A stretch of 49,472 nt of DNA from JBMOGA01 sp049318625 (GCA_049318625.1 JBMOGA010000024.1:1-49472); one strand, 5' to 3'; shown: positions 35,197 to 43,897, counted from the first letter of the stretch. The notes: generated from the sequence alone by a model not told the origin. Made by a program: numbers and translations.

Positions 35197-38100
35197 ATGA
35201 TGAAGAAAGTGGACTTCGACAGAACTCTCAAGCTGACCGCCTCACGTCTCGCGATGGCCGTCGCCGTATCGCTGGCAGCGCCGGTCGTGCTGCCCTATTC
35301 CGAGGCCCTCGCGCAGGGCGTCGTCTGCGTGGACAATGTCACGGGAACCGACGCCGACGCGCTGGCCGGCGCCAGCGGCGCCACCGCCTGCGGTGAGCTT
35401 TCCAACGCCGACGGCGCCAACTCCACCGCCATCGGCTATGGCGCCGGCGTCAACCCCGACGCCGGTTCCTACGATTCGAAATTCGGTTCGGCCGTGGCGA
35501 GCACCGCAACCAACGCCACCCATATCGGCTACGGCGCCGTCTCCAACGGTGACAACGGCGTCGCGCTCGGCTACACGGCCACGAACAACGGCGACAAGAG
35601 CGTGGCGCTCGGCGCCGGCGCGCTGACCGGCCAGGCGGCCGACTTCACCGGCACCACCGGCCAGAACGCGGTCGCGGTCGGCTATCAGAGCAAGGCCTAT
35701 TCCGACAACACCATCGCCATCGGTCAGGGCGCCTCGGCCGGTAACGCCACCGACAACACCAAGTCCGGCGCCATCGCCATCGGTCAGGGCGCCACCGCGG
35801 CCTACACCAGCTCCGTCGCCATCGGCATCGGCGCGACGACCACCAAGGACAACCAGGTCGTCGTCGGCGGCGGCTCCAGCTCCTATACCCTCAGCGGCCT
35901 GAAGGGCGGCACCGGCACCGGCAAGGAAGCCCAGACCGGCACCACCTACTCCATGACCGTCGACTCGACCGGCAACGTCGGCTGGGTGGCGGCGAGTTCG
36001 GCCATCTCCGGCTTCAATGCGACCAACGCCACCGGCGCGGCCGCCGATGCCGCGGTCGCCGTTGGCAACAACGCGACCGCCATGGGCAGCGGCGCCAACG
36101 CGTCGTTCAACAACGCCATCGCCCTCGGTGCCGGCACCACCGCCGCCAAGGCGAACCAGGCCGTGATCGGTAACGCCACCAACTTCTACAAGCTGTCCGG
36201 CCTCCAGGGCGGCACCGCGAGCAACGCCGAGCAGGCGGGCACGACCTACATGGTCACCGTCGACTCGACCGGCACCATCGGTTGGGCGGCCACGCCGTCC
36301 GGCGGCAGTGTCACCGGCTTCGCGGCCTCGAACACCGCCGGCGCCGCCGCTGACGCCGCCGTGATCGGCGTGACCAAGGACGCCACCGCCATCGGCAGCG
36401 GCGCGACCGTGACCGTGACCGCAGACAACTCTGTCGCGCTCGGTGCCAAGTCCACCGCCGGCGCGTCCAACACCGGCACGGAGAATGGCGGCGGCGCCAG
36501 CGCCTACTCGATCGCCGGTTCCGCCCTCACCAACCAGCTCGACGCCAACGGCGTCGTCTCGGTATCCGGCGGCGGCATCAACCGCCAGATCACCGGCGTG
36601 GCCGACGGTGCGATCACCGCCACCTCGACCGACGCCGTCAACGGCTCGCAGCTCTACAAGGTCGGTAGCGCGCTCGACACCAAGGCCGGCAACATCGGCA
36701 GCGGTTTCGCGACCGCGCTCGGCGGTGGCGCCTCGGTGGCGGCGAACGGCACCGTCACGGCACCGAGCTACTCGGTCGGTGCCGTCAGCTACGCCAACGT
36801 AGGGGCCGCCGTCGACGCCCTCGACAATCGGATCGATGCCGCCACGGCGGGCACGCCGCTCGGTATCGCCATGACGAACAACGCGGGCGCCAGCACGCCG
36901 TTGGCCGCGACGGGCTGGGGCAACAATGCCGCCGCGTTCGGCAGCGGCGCCAACGCGACGGGCAACAACACACTGGCCCTCGGCGCCGGCGCCGCCGCGA
37001 CCGCGGCCGATGCCATCGCGATCGGTCAGGGGTCCTCGGCCTCGGGCAGCAACAGCATGGCGCTCGGCAACGGTGTCTCGACCACGACCGCCAACCAAGT
37101 CGCCATCGGCAACGCCACCAACATCTACAAGATGAGTGGATTGAAGAGTGCGGCATCCAACTCTGCCCAGGCCGGCACCACCTACATGGTCACCATCGAC
37201 TCGGGTGGCAACGTCGGCTGGACCAACGTTCCGTCAGGCGGCGGCGGGAGCACCACCGGCATTGCCCTGACGAACGGCACGTGCGCGGCCGCCGACGCGG
37301 CGACCGCCACGGGCAACAACACCACGGCGCTCGGCAGCGGGGCCAACGCCTCGATTGCCAACAGCGTCGCCCTCGGTGCCAACTCCACGACGGCGGGCGC
37401 CACGTTCGTCGGCACCACCAGCTTCGCCGGCAGCACCATCGCGGCTCCGACCGCCTCGACCGGTGTCGTCTCCGTGGGTAGTGCCACCGACAAGCGCCAG
37501 ATCAACAACGTCGCCGGCGGCGAAGTCAGCGCCGCCTCGACGGACGCGGTCAACGGCGGCCAGCTCTATGCCTACGCGACGGCGCTCGACACCAAGACCG
37601 GCAAAGTTGGCACCGGCCTGGTCACCGCCCTCGGCGGTGGCGCCTCGATTGCCTCCGACGGTACCGTCACGAACCCCAGCTACACCTTGCACGGCACGAC
37701 CTACACCAGCGTCGGCTCGGCCTTGACTAGCCTTCAGAACCAGATCAGCTCTGGCGGCAGCACCGCTGTCGCGGCCAACAAAGCCGCCGGCACCGACGCA
37801 GCCGCCAGCGCCGCCGGCGCGGGCAGCGCCGCCTTGGGCTATAACTCCAGCGCGTCCGGCGACGGCGCGACAGCCCTCGGCCAGGGCGCAACCGCGTCCC
37901 ACCACAACGCCACCGCCATCGGCGTCGGTGCGACCACCACCCGCGACAATCAGCAGACGATCGGCACGGAGGCCTCGACCTACACGATGAGCGGCATCAA
38001 CTCGACCGCCAGCCAAGCGCTGGTGCCCTCGACCGGCGCCCGCAACATCGTGGTCGCCAACGCGGCCGGCGATCTCGCCGCCTTCAGCGCATCCGACCTC

Positions 38101-38421
38101 AACCTCGCCAGTTCTACCGAGGTGAATCAGATCCGGAACGACGTCAACAACCTGAAGAGCAGCATGAACCGGGCGTTCCAGAAGATCGACGAGAACACCG
38201 AGGGCATCGCGATCGCCATCGCCATGACCGGCGCCCTCAGCCTTCCGGTGCACCACAACTTCGGCCTCTCGGCCAACTGGGGCAACTACGACGGCAAGAA
38301 CGCCTTCTCGTCGACCGCCGCCCTGCGCCTGACCGAGAACGTGGTCGCCAGCGGCGCCCTGGGCGTCGGCCTCGACAGCGGCACCGTCGGCACCCGCCTC
38401 GGTGTCCAGCTCTCCTGGTAA
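35197..38421 (+). CDS. Trimeric autotransporter adhesin (YadA-like)
   Basis: A 1074-residue surface adhesin. A signal peptide ends near residue 39 (SEALA). The passenger is built of YadA-head repeats of the AxAIGxGAxA type, such as NAVAVGYQSKAYSDNTIAIG. Two neck-like modules contain STDAVNGSQLY (about 480) and STDAVNGGQLY (about 780). A recurrent module, NQxxIGxxxxxYxxSGL followed by TTYxVTVDSxGxxGW, occurs near residues 217, 320 and 633, with a degenerate copy near 918. The C-terminus has a short coiled coil (NQIRNDVNNLKSSMNRAFQK) and a YadA anchor ending GTRLGVQLSW. It would form a homotrimer that exports itself and binds surfaces or hosts; its ligand is unknown. Confidence 0.93.
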   Translation: MMKKVDFDRTLKLTASRLAMAVAVSLAAPVVLPYSEALAQGVVCVDNVTGTDADALAGASGATACGELSNADGANSTAIGYGAGVNPDAGSYDSKFGSAVASTATNATHIGYGAVSNGDNGVALGYTATNNGDKSVALGAGALTGQAADFTGTTGQNAVAVGYQSKAYSDNTIAIGQGASAGNATDNTKSGAIAIGQGATAAYTSSVAIGIGATTTKDNQVVVGGGSSSYTLSGLKGGTGTGKEAQTGTTYSMTVDSTGNVGWVAASSAISGFNATNATGAAADAAVAVGNNATAMGSGANASFNNAIALGAGTTAAKANQAVIGNATNFYKLSGLQGGTASNAEQAGTTYMVTVDSTGTIGWAATPSGGSVTGFAASNTAGAAADAAVIGVTKDATAIGSGATVTVTADNSVALGAKSTAGASNTGTENGGGASAYSIAGSALTNQLDANGVVSVSGGGINRQITGVADGAITATSTDAVNGSQLYKVGSALDTKAGNIGSGFATALGGGASVAANGTVTAPSYSVGAVSYANVGAAVDALDNRIDAATAGTPLGIAMTNNAGASTPLAATGWGNNAAAFGSGANATGNNTLALGAGAAATAADAIAIGQGSSASGSNSMALGNGVSTTTANQVAIGNATNIYKMSGLKSAASNSAQAGTTYMVTIDSGGNVGWTNVPSGGGGSTTGIALTNGTCAAADAATATGNNTTALGSGANASIANSVALGANSTTAGATFVGTTSFAGSTIAAPTASTGVVSVGSATDKRQINNVAGGEVSAASTDAVNGGQLYAYATALDTKTGKVGTGLVTALGGGASIASDGTVTNPSYTLHGTTYTSVGSALTSLQNQISSGGSTAVAANKAAGTDAAASAAGAGSAALGYNSSASGDGATALGQGATASHHNATAIGVGATTTRDNQQTIGTEASTYTMSGINSTASQALVPSTGARNIVVANAAGDLAAFSASDLNLASSTEVNQIRNDVNNLKSSMNRAFQKIDENTEGIAIAIAMTGALSLPVHHNFGLSANWGNYDGKNAFSSTAALRLTENVVASGALGVGLDSGTVGTRLGVQLSW

Positions 38422-38452
38422 GCGCACCAACCAGAACGTCCGGCACATCCCC

Positions 38453-38481
38453 GCTCCCCCGCGGCCCCGCCGCGGGGGAGC
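38453..38481 (+). terminator. Hairpin downstream of the adhesin gene
   Basis: Arms GCTCCCCCGCGG and CCGCGGGGGAGC pair perfectly over 12 bases with a CCCCG loop, 31 bases past the stop. A real U-tract is lacking, as CTCGCGTTTCGG follows. It is probably a terminator or 3' stabiliser. Confidence 0.6.
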
Positions 38482-38624
38482 CTCGCGTTTCGGCCGACCC
38501 GCAACCGCGGCGCCGCGGGCACACGCCGACGCTCCGTCGACGTTGGGACGCTGTTCGCATGAACCGGAAAGGGCGAATCACGTATACATTTTTTCTGTGG
38601 ACAACATTTTCAACGGAGACGCCG

Positions 38625-39188
38625 GTGCGTTACGCAAATTTGCTGGCCATTTGCACGACCCTGTGCCTCGCGGCCCCGGCCTTCGCGCAGCAGCCCGCCC
38701 CGAAAAGAACGGCCGCACCGCTGCCCCAACAGGCCGCCACAGCGGCACCGCAAGTCCCCGATCCCGTGTCGATGATCGTGCTGATCCGCACGACACTGAT
38801 CGCGCTCAACCAGGCCAACCAGACCGGCAACTACTCGGTGCTCCGTGAGATCTCGGCGCCGCCGTTCCAGGCGGCCAACACGCAGGCCCAACTCGCGGTG
38901 GCCTTCACCTCGCTGCGCGACCAGCAGCTCGATATCGGACCCATCGCCGCCGTGACGCCGGAGCTGACCGAGACGCCGACCATCGACCAGAACAACGTTC
39001 TGCGCCTCGTCGGATTCTTCCCGACCGAGCCGCTGCGCATCAATTTCCAGCTCACCTATCTGACCGTGGGCGGCACCTGGAAGCCCGTCGGTCTGGCGGT
39101 CGGCACCTCGCCGAACGAGCCGAAGCGGGCCCCGGTCGCCGACGCGCAGAGGAAGCAGCAGCCACAGCCGCCGCGCGCGAAGCCCTAG
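38625..39188 (+). CDS. Small exported protein of unknown function
   Basis: A 187-residue protein with a clear signal peptide, MRYANLLAICTTLCLAAPAF then AQQ, cleaved after residue 21. The mature protein starts with a Pro/Ala-rich stretch, followed by VSMIVLIRTTLIALNQANQT, NYSVLREISAPPF and LRINFQLTYLTVGGTWKPVG, and a basic Pro-rich tail. The layout resembles a periplasmic NTF2-like domain, but I do not recognise a family. GTG at 38625 with GGAG six bases upstream gives the clean signal peptide. The upstream ATG at 38559 would bury it and lacks a ribosome-binding site. Confidence 0.72.
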   Translation: MRYANLLAICTTLCLAAPAFAQQPAPKRTAAPLPQQAATAAPQVPDPVSMIVLIRTTLIALNQANQTGNYSVLREISAPPFQAANTQAQLAVAFTSLRDQQLDIGPIAAVTPELTETPTIDQNNVLRLVGFFPTEPLRINFQLTYLTVGGTWKPVGLAVGTSPNEPKRAPVADAQRKQQPQPPRAKP

Positions 39189-39396
39189 GGTGTGATCGGT
39201 TGAGGTTGACGCACCAACTGCGTCAACCGAAAGCGTGAATCACACCCTCAAAGCAAAGATTTTTGTGCGATCGGTCGAGGTGGAAGCGCTCGCGCGACCA
39301 CCGAGAGCGTGACTCACACCCTCAAACCAAAGCTTTTCGTGCGATCGGTCGAGGTGGTTGCACTCGGCGCGGCCACCGAGAGCGTGAGCCAGCCGC
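39187..39396. repeat. Tandem array of three hairpin-forming repeats
   Basis: Units begin at 39190, 39265 and 39339 (periods 75 and 74). The shared parts are GTGYGATCGGTYGAGGTKG, an inner part that varies, then CCGARAGCGTGA and, in units 1 and 2, TCACACCCTCAAA. Unit 1 forms a nested hairpin: outer arms AGGGTGTGAT/ATCACACCCT (39187-39196, 39239-39248) and inner arms GGTTGACGCA/TGCGTCAACC (39204-39213, 39219-39228). Units 2 and 3 keep a shorter GGTGG/CCACC stem. The array fills the gap between two convergent genes, and T-runs after units 1 and 2 could end transcription. Confidence 0.8.
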
Positions 39397-39406
39397 ACCC
39401 GGCCGC

Positions 39407-41116
39407 TCAGCTGCCGGACCGCCCACCGGCGACCGCCCGGTGCAGCAGCAGCACCGGTATCAGCCCGACCAGGACGATGGCGAGCGCGCCGACGGCCGCC
39501 ATCTCCGTCTGCTCGAGGGCCGTGAGGTTATAGACCTCCGTCGCCAGCGTGTTGAAGTTGAAGGGCCGCAGCAGCAGCGTCGCCGGCAACTCCTTCATGC
39601 CATCCACGAAAACCAGCAGCGCCGCGGCACCGAGCGAGGGCACCAGCATCGGCAGATGAACCCGCACCAGGGTCTCCAGGGACCCGGCGCCGAGCGTGCG
39701 CGCCGCCGCGTCGAGATTGGGCGACACACGCGACAATCCCGATTCAACCGCACCGAGTGCCACCGCCAGGAAGCGAATCACGAACGCGAGCCCAAGCGCC
39801 ACCAGCGAGCCCGACAGCAGCAATCCGATCCCGAAGCCCAGATTGCGGCGCAGAACGCCGTCGAGGGCGTTGTCGAACGCCGCCAGCGGCACCATCAGGC
39901 CGAGCGCCAACAGCGTGCCGGGCAGCGCATAGCCGAGGCCGGCGACACGCGCCGCCCTCCGGATCGCCAGCGAGCCCACCGTGCGCTCGGCGTAGGCGAT
40001 GAGTGTCGCCGCCGCGACGGCGAACACGGCAGCGGCCGCCGACAGCAGCACACTATTGCGGGCAGCGATCCAGAACCCGTCGCCGAACGCCGCCGAGCCC
40101 GCGGACCATGCATTGGCGATCAGCACCGCGATCGGCACGGCGAACCCGAGCCCGACCGGCACTAGGCAGGCCGCCAGCGCCGCCCAGCCCCGCCATCCGT
40201 CGAGATCCTGAAAGGGGATCGCCCGGAAGCGGCCGGTCGTATTGTGGTAGCGCCCCGACCGCTGCGCCCGCTCGAAGGCCACGAGGGCCAGCACGACGAC
40301 GACCAGGAAAGCGGCGATCTGCAGGGCGCCGCCGAGACTGCCCCGCTGCAGCCACGTCGTGTAGATCGCCGCCGACAGTGTTTCCACGCCGAGGTGCTGC
40401 ACGGCGCCGAGATCGTTGAGCCCCTCCATCATCACCAGCGCCGTGCCGGCGGCGATCGCCGGCCGGGCCAGCGGCAGGGCCACGTCGAACAGCACGCCGA
40501 GCGGCGTGCGGCCGAGCGTGCGGGCGACCTCGAGGGCACACACCGACTGCTGAACGAAACTCGCCCGCGCCGTCAGATAGACGTAGGGGTACAGCACCGC
40601 CGACAGCACCAGCACGGCGCCCCCGGTCGAGCGGACATCGGGAAACCAGTAGTCGCGCGGCGAGGACACCCCGAGCAGGCCTCTCAGCGCCGATTGCACC
40701 GGCCCGGCATAGTCCAGCAGTTCGACGTAGGCATAGGCCACGATGTAGGTCGGGATCGCCAGCGGCAGCACCAGCAGGCGGTCCGCCATCTCCCGCCCGG
40801 GAAACCGGTACATCGTGACGAGCCATGCCGTCGCCGTGCCGACGATGCTGGTCACCGCCGCCATGCCGCCGAGCAGCAGCACGGTTCCCACCAGCGCCTT
40901 CGGCAAGACCGATTGCAGCAGATGCGGCCAGGCGCGCCAGTCGGACGTGGCCGACAGCACCAGGATCGTCACGACCGGCAACACCACCAGCGCGACGATG
41001 GCGAGCACCGCAATATGAATGACGACCGTGGCCGGGTCGGCGTCCCGCGCGATCAGACGGCGCATCTGCCGTGGCCACGCCCGCAGACGGTCCGCGAGCA
41101 CGTCACTCATCGCCAT
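39407..41116 (-). CDS. Iron(III)-type ABC transporter permease, fused double domain
   Basis: A roughly 569-residue inner-membrane permease made of two homologous halves of about six spans each, as in FbpB/SfuB. Each half has a cytoplasmic EAA loop: EVARTLGRTPLGVLFDVALP near residue 200 and DAARTLGAGSLETLVRVHLP near 475. The sequence TPLGVLFDVALPLARPAIAA is typical of ferric-iron permeases. The binding protein and ATPase genes are not adjacent, so its partners must be elsewhere. The start is uncertain: GTG 41128, ATG 41116 or ATG 41110, none with a good ribosome-binding site. The hairpin repeat array lies just past its stop. Confidence 0.85.
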   Translation of the reverse strand: MAMSDVLADRLRAWPRQMRRLIARDADPATVVIHIAVLAIVALVVLPVVTILVLSATSDWRAWPHLLQSVLPKALVGTVLLLGGMAAVTSIVGTATAWLVTMYRFPGREMADRLLVLPLAIPTYIVAYAYVELLDYAGPVQSALRGLLGVSSPRDYWFPDVRSTGGAVLVLSAVLYPYVYLTARASFVQQSVCALEVARTLGRTPLGVLFDVALPLARPAIAAGTALVMMEGLNDLGAVQHLGVETLSAAIYTTWLQRGSLGGALQIAAFLVVVVLALVAFERAQRSGRYHNTTGRFRAIPFQDLDGWRGWAALAACLVPVGLGFAVPIAVLIANAWSAGSAAFGDGFWIAARNSVLLSAAAAVFAVAAATLIAYAERTVGSLAIRRAARVAGLGYALPGTLLALGLMVPLAAFDNALDGVLRRNLGFGIGLLLSGSLVALGLAFVIRFLAVALGAVESGLSRVSPNLDAAARTLGAGSLETLVRVHLPMLVPSLGAAALLVFVDGMKELPATLLLRPFNFNTLATEVYNLTALEQTEMAAVGALAIVLVGLIPVLLLHRAVAGGRSGS

Positions 41117-41301
41117 CGACCGGCCCACGGCAACTGAACGAACGGGACACGAGGGAGCTCCGCAACGACGTGATCTCGGCCGAGAAAGGCGCGGGGCGTC
41201 GCTCGGGCGCCGTCCACTGTCTCATCGGGTTGAACGGCCGACGTTCCGCCGCTGGCGCCGCATCTGTCAAGCGCGGGCGCGCCGCACGCGGACCTCCGGC
41301 G

Positions 41302-42588
41302 TCAAACCGTGCCCTGCGCTACCCGCTCGCGCGCGAACGTCAGAAACACGCGGGTGCCGCGCCCCGGCTTGCTGTCGATGCCGATCTCGGCGCCGTTGGC
41401 CTGCGCGAGGCGGCACACCAGCGGCAGGCCGAGGCCGCCCGCGCCGGCCGGCGGCGGCAAGCCCTGCCGCTCGGAGTCGATCTCCGCCTCGATGGCCGCG
41501 AGATCCTCGCTCGATATGCCGGGACCGGTATCGCGCACCTCGATCCGCACCGGCCCGTCGACGCGGTAGGCGGTCGTGACGCTGATCTCGCCGCCGGCCG
41601 GCGTATGGCGCAACGCGTTCGAGAGCAGGTTGAGCAGGATCTGGCGCAGCGCGCGCTCGTCGGCCAGCACCGGCGGCAACCCGGCCGCCAGCGCGTGTCC
41701 GAGTTGAATGTCCGACCGCTCCGCCAAGGGCCGCAGGATCGAGACGCAGGTCAGGATGATCGCGTTGGCATCGGACTTCACGACATGCAGGGTCGGCCGG
41801 CCCGGCTCCAGCATGCCGGTCAGAACGCCGAGCGCGTGCTCGGCGCTGCCGTAGATGTCGGCTGCATAACCGAGATAACGGGGATTGCCGGCCGGACCCA
41901 GCCGCTCGTCGCGCATCGCCTCGGCGAGCGCCATGATGGCCGCCAGCGGGGTGCGCAGCTCGTGCGCGAGCGTGGCCAGATCGCGCTCGCTGACGACGCG
42001 CAAGCCCGGCCAGTCGGGCGGCGTGGGATCGTCGGGAGACGGTGCTGCGCCCGGCGCGTCGACAGGGGCCGCGGCGGCCTCGCGGAACACCAGCGGGCGG
42101 GGATCGGTCGGAACCAATCCGCCGCCGAGACCCTCCCGGATGCGCCGCGCGATCTCGGTCATGGTCGCCGCGTCGTCCGAAGCGTGCGCCTCGCCACCGG
42201 TTCCGTCCACGGTCGCCGGAGCCGATCCGCCCGGCACCGCCGTGGCCGGCTCGAGCAGCCGGACGACCAGGCGGCCGGGCACCGGTACGGTCTGGACCCG
42301 CATCACGACCGTGCGCGGCCCGGCCGGCATCCAGAACACGAGAGACAGCGGCTCCGCATCGCCAGATCCGGCGCCGGCAGCCACCACGGCCAGCGATTTG
42401 AGCGCCGGTGTCGCGCGGTCGAGGGGCAGTCCGTCGCTCGGCACCGCATCGAGCCCCAGTGCCGCAAGTCCGGCCGGATTGGCGGCGAGCAGACGGGCCC
42501 CGGTGACATCCACGAGCAGGCCCGCCGCGCGGCCCTCGTCGAGCCCGTGCACCGCCTCGTCGAGCAAACGGGCCGCAGACCCCGCCAA
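41302..42588 (-). CDS. Sensor histidine kinase, cytoplasmic
   Basis: A 428-residue kinase without membrane spans. Residues 15-115 look like a divergent PAS domain (GLLVDVTGARLLAANPAGLA). The phospho-acceptor box is ERDLATLAHELRTPLAAI, with His209. The ATPase domain has LRQILLNLLSNALRHTPAGG (N box), VRDTGPGIS (G1) and GAGGLGLPLV (G2). No response regulator lies nearby. The TTG start at 42588 is supported by GAGG five bases upstream. An Ala/Pro-rich, low-complexity stretch links the PAS-like and kinase parts. It is divergent from the phasin gene. Confidence 0.88.
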   Translation of the reverse strand: MAGSAARLLDEAVHGLDEGRAAGLLVDVTGARLLAANPAGLAALGLDAVPSDGLPLDRATPALKSLAVVAAGAGSGDAEPLSLVFWMPAGPRTVVMRVQTVPVPGRLVVRLLEPATAVPGGSAPATVDGTGGEAHASDDAATMTEIARRIREGLGGGLVPTDPRPLVFREAAAAPVDAPGAAPSPDDPTPPDWPGLRVVSERDLATLAHELRTPLAAIMALAEAMRDERLGPAGNPRYLGYAADIYGSAEHALGVLTGMLEPGRPTLHVVKSDANAIILTCVSILRPLAERSDIQLGHALAAGLPPVLADERALRQILLNLLSNALRHTPAGGEISVTTAYRVDGPVRIEVRDTGPGISSEDLAAIEAEIDSERQGLPPPAGAGGLGLPLVCRLAQANGAEIGIDSKPGRGTRVFLTFARERVAQGTV

Positions 42589-42749
42589 TGGAACCTCGTC
42601 CTACATTGGTTTTCCGAGTGTTCTAATCCCGCGTCCGGCGCGCTGTGTCCACATCCCACAGCGCACACCTTGTTGATGAGATGCCAACGCACGCCCGTTA
42701 GGGTAAGGTCCCCGTCTCGTCTATTGAACCGAACCGTGAGGCGATCGCC

Positions 42750-43124
42750 ATGTACGACAAGCCTGGCATGGACATCCCGGAGAACATCCGCCAGATGACC
42801 GAAAAGAATGTCGAGCAGAGCAGGGCTGCTTACAATCAGTTCCTCGAGATGGCTCGCAAGGCACAGGAGATGGCCCAGCAGTCGTCGGGCGCCATGACCA
42901 AGGCCGCCATGGAAGTCCAGGCCGAGTTCATGCGTTACTCCCAGCAGAACATGGAGGCCGGGTTCCAGGCCGCCGGCGAGCTGGCCAAGGCGCGGGACAT
43001 GAAGGAATACTTCGAGATCCAGTCGCGCCACGCCCAGCGCCAGATGCAGACCTACGTCCAGCAGGCCCAGGAACTGGGTCGTCTGATGGCGCAGGCCGCC
43101 CAGAAGGTCCAGCCCAAGCCCTGA
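42750..43124 (+). CDS. Phasin
   Basis: A 124-residue amphipathic helical protein of the phasin family that coats polyhydroxyalkanoate granules. It contains NVEQSRAAYNQFLEMARKAQ, MTKAAMEVQAEFMRYSQQNM and ARDMKEYFEIQSRHAQRQMQ. It is Gln/Met/Ala-rich with no membrane span. GAGG precedes the ATG. No PHA synthase is nearby. It is upstream of tRNA-His. Confidence 0.9.
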   Translation: MYDKPGMDIPENIRQMTEKNVEQSRAAYNQFLEMARKAQEMAQQSSGAMTKAAMEVQAEFMRYSQQNMEAGFQAAGELAKARDMKEYFEIQSRHAQRQMQTYVQQAQELGRLMAQAAQKVQPKP

Positions 43125-43236
43125 CCTTTCGGGACAGGCCGCGAGGCTCCCGACGGCGCCGCATGGGATGGAAGCCGTGAGAGTGGGCCGGTCCCCGGAT
43201 GGGCCGGCCGCAAGCGTTGGTTCGGGCCGGCGCCCC

Positions 43237-43265
43237 TTGACGTCCGAGGCGCTTTTGCGCTTTGT
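43237..43265 (+). promoter_or_regulatory. Candidate promoter of tRNA-His
   Basis: TTGACG at 43237-43242 and CTTTGT at 43260-43265 are 17 bases apart and would start transcription a few bases before the tRNA. The -35 is good; the -10 is weak but of a kind common in alphaproteobacteria. Confidence 0.5.
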
Positions 43266-43277
43266 GTCGGCGCGCGT

Positions 43278-43354
43278 GCCGCCTTAGCTCAGTTGGTTAG
43301 AGCACCAGATTGTGGATCTGGGGGTCCCCCGTTCGAGCCGGGGAGGCGGTACCA
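43278..43354 (+). tRNA. tRNA-His (anticodon GTG)
   Basis: The 77-base gene folds fully: acceptor GCCGCCT/AGGCGGT, D arm GCTC/GAGC, anticodon arm CCAGA-TTGTGGA-TCTGG with GTG, T arm CCCCG-TTCGAGC-CGGGG, then A and an encoded CCA. The base before position 1 is T, and position 73 is A. It therefore lacks the G-1:C73 pair that most bacteria use as histidine identity, which is a known trait of a large alphaproteobacterial clade. Confidence 0.98.
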
Positions 43355-43393
43355 TTCCAGCGCCGGCCCATGGCGGTAGCAGTTTCGCCGCAC

Positions 43394-43426
43394 CGATCAC
43401 GCAGAACGAAGTGATCGCTATTTTTT
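43394..43426 (+). terminator. Rho-independent terminator after tRNA-His
   Basis: CGATCAC (43394-43400) and GTGATCG (43411-43417) pair over seven bases and are followed by CTATTTTTT. The spacing, 39 bases past the tRNA, fits a terminator for that gene. Confidence 0.8.
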
Positions 43427-43627
43427 ATTGAACATGACTCAGCAAGCGGAGCGCCCACCCGATCTGGCCGCGCAAGGCACGGCTGCCCGCTCACGGCTGG
43501 CCATGTTGCGTGGGAGCCACGCCGACCGTGACATCTGCAACCGGCGGAGATCGCGTTTGGAACAAGATGCTAAGAACGCCCCGGGCGCCGAATCTGAGCG
43601 CTCGAAGGCTTATTTCAGGAGGTTCCC

Positions 43628-43855
43628 ATGCTTCGCATGTTCGCCATCTTCGGTGTTGCCGCTGTTCTCGCTGTTTCCGCGCCGGTCGGCTCCGATGCTT
43701 TTGCCAAGGGCAAGAAGGCTGTCAGCAAGTCGTGCAAGGCCACCGGCCTCGATGGCAAGAAGGTTTCCTTCAAGTGCAAGTCCACGCAGATCTGCTGCTT
43801 CGATGCGCTGACCAACAAGGGCAGCTGCGTCGACAAGGGCGGCATTTGCCTCTGA
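43628..43855 (+). CDS. Small exported six-cysteine protein
   Basis: A 75-residue protein with a signal peptide (residues 1-25, ending SDAFA). The mature part of about 50 residues is Lys-rich and has six cysteines: C36, C50, C56, C57, C67 and C74. The order C-C-CC-C-C is that of inhibitor cystine-knot mini-proteins and some defensins, although the first loop of 13 residues is long. I do not recognise a named family. The ribosome-binding site AGGAGG, five bases from the ATG, is near perfect, so expression may be high. A terminator hairpin lies just downstream, so it is a single-gene unit. Confidence 0.8.
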   Translation: MLRMFAIFGVAAVLAVSAPVGSDAFAKGKKAVSKSCKATGLDGKKVSFKCKSTQICCFDALTNKGSCVDKGGICL

Positions 43856-43865
43856 ACCACGTCAT

Positions 43866-43897
43866 GGTCGGTGGCCTGCTGGCCGCCGACCGTTTCT
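43866..43897 (+). terminator. Terminator after the six-cysteine gene
   Basis: An 11-base-pair stem, GGTCGGTGGCC / GGCCGCCGACC with one U-G pair and a TGCT loop, is followed by GTTTCTC. The weak U-tract makes it likely rather than certain. Confidence 0.65.

Noticed and set aside
35242..37098. 618-codon antisense frame within the adhesin gene
   Set aside because: Gly/Val/Arg-rich shadow of the repeat sequence; no ribosome-binding site and no plausible protein.
38559..38624. Longer N-terminus for the 38625 gene
   Set aside because: It would place a polar stretch before a perfect signal peptide and lacks a ribosome-binding site.
39187..39396. CRISPR array
   Set aside because: Only three units without spacers; the units are themselves contiguous repeats with internal hairpins, and there are no cas genes.
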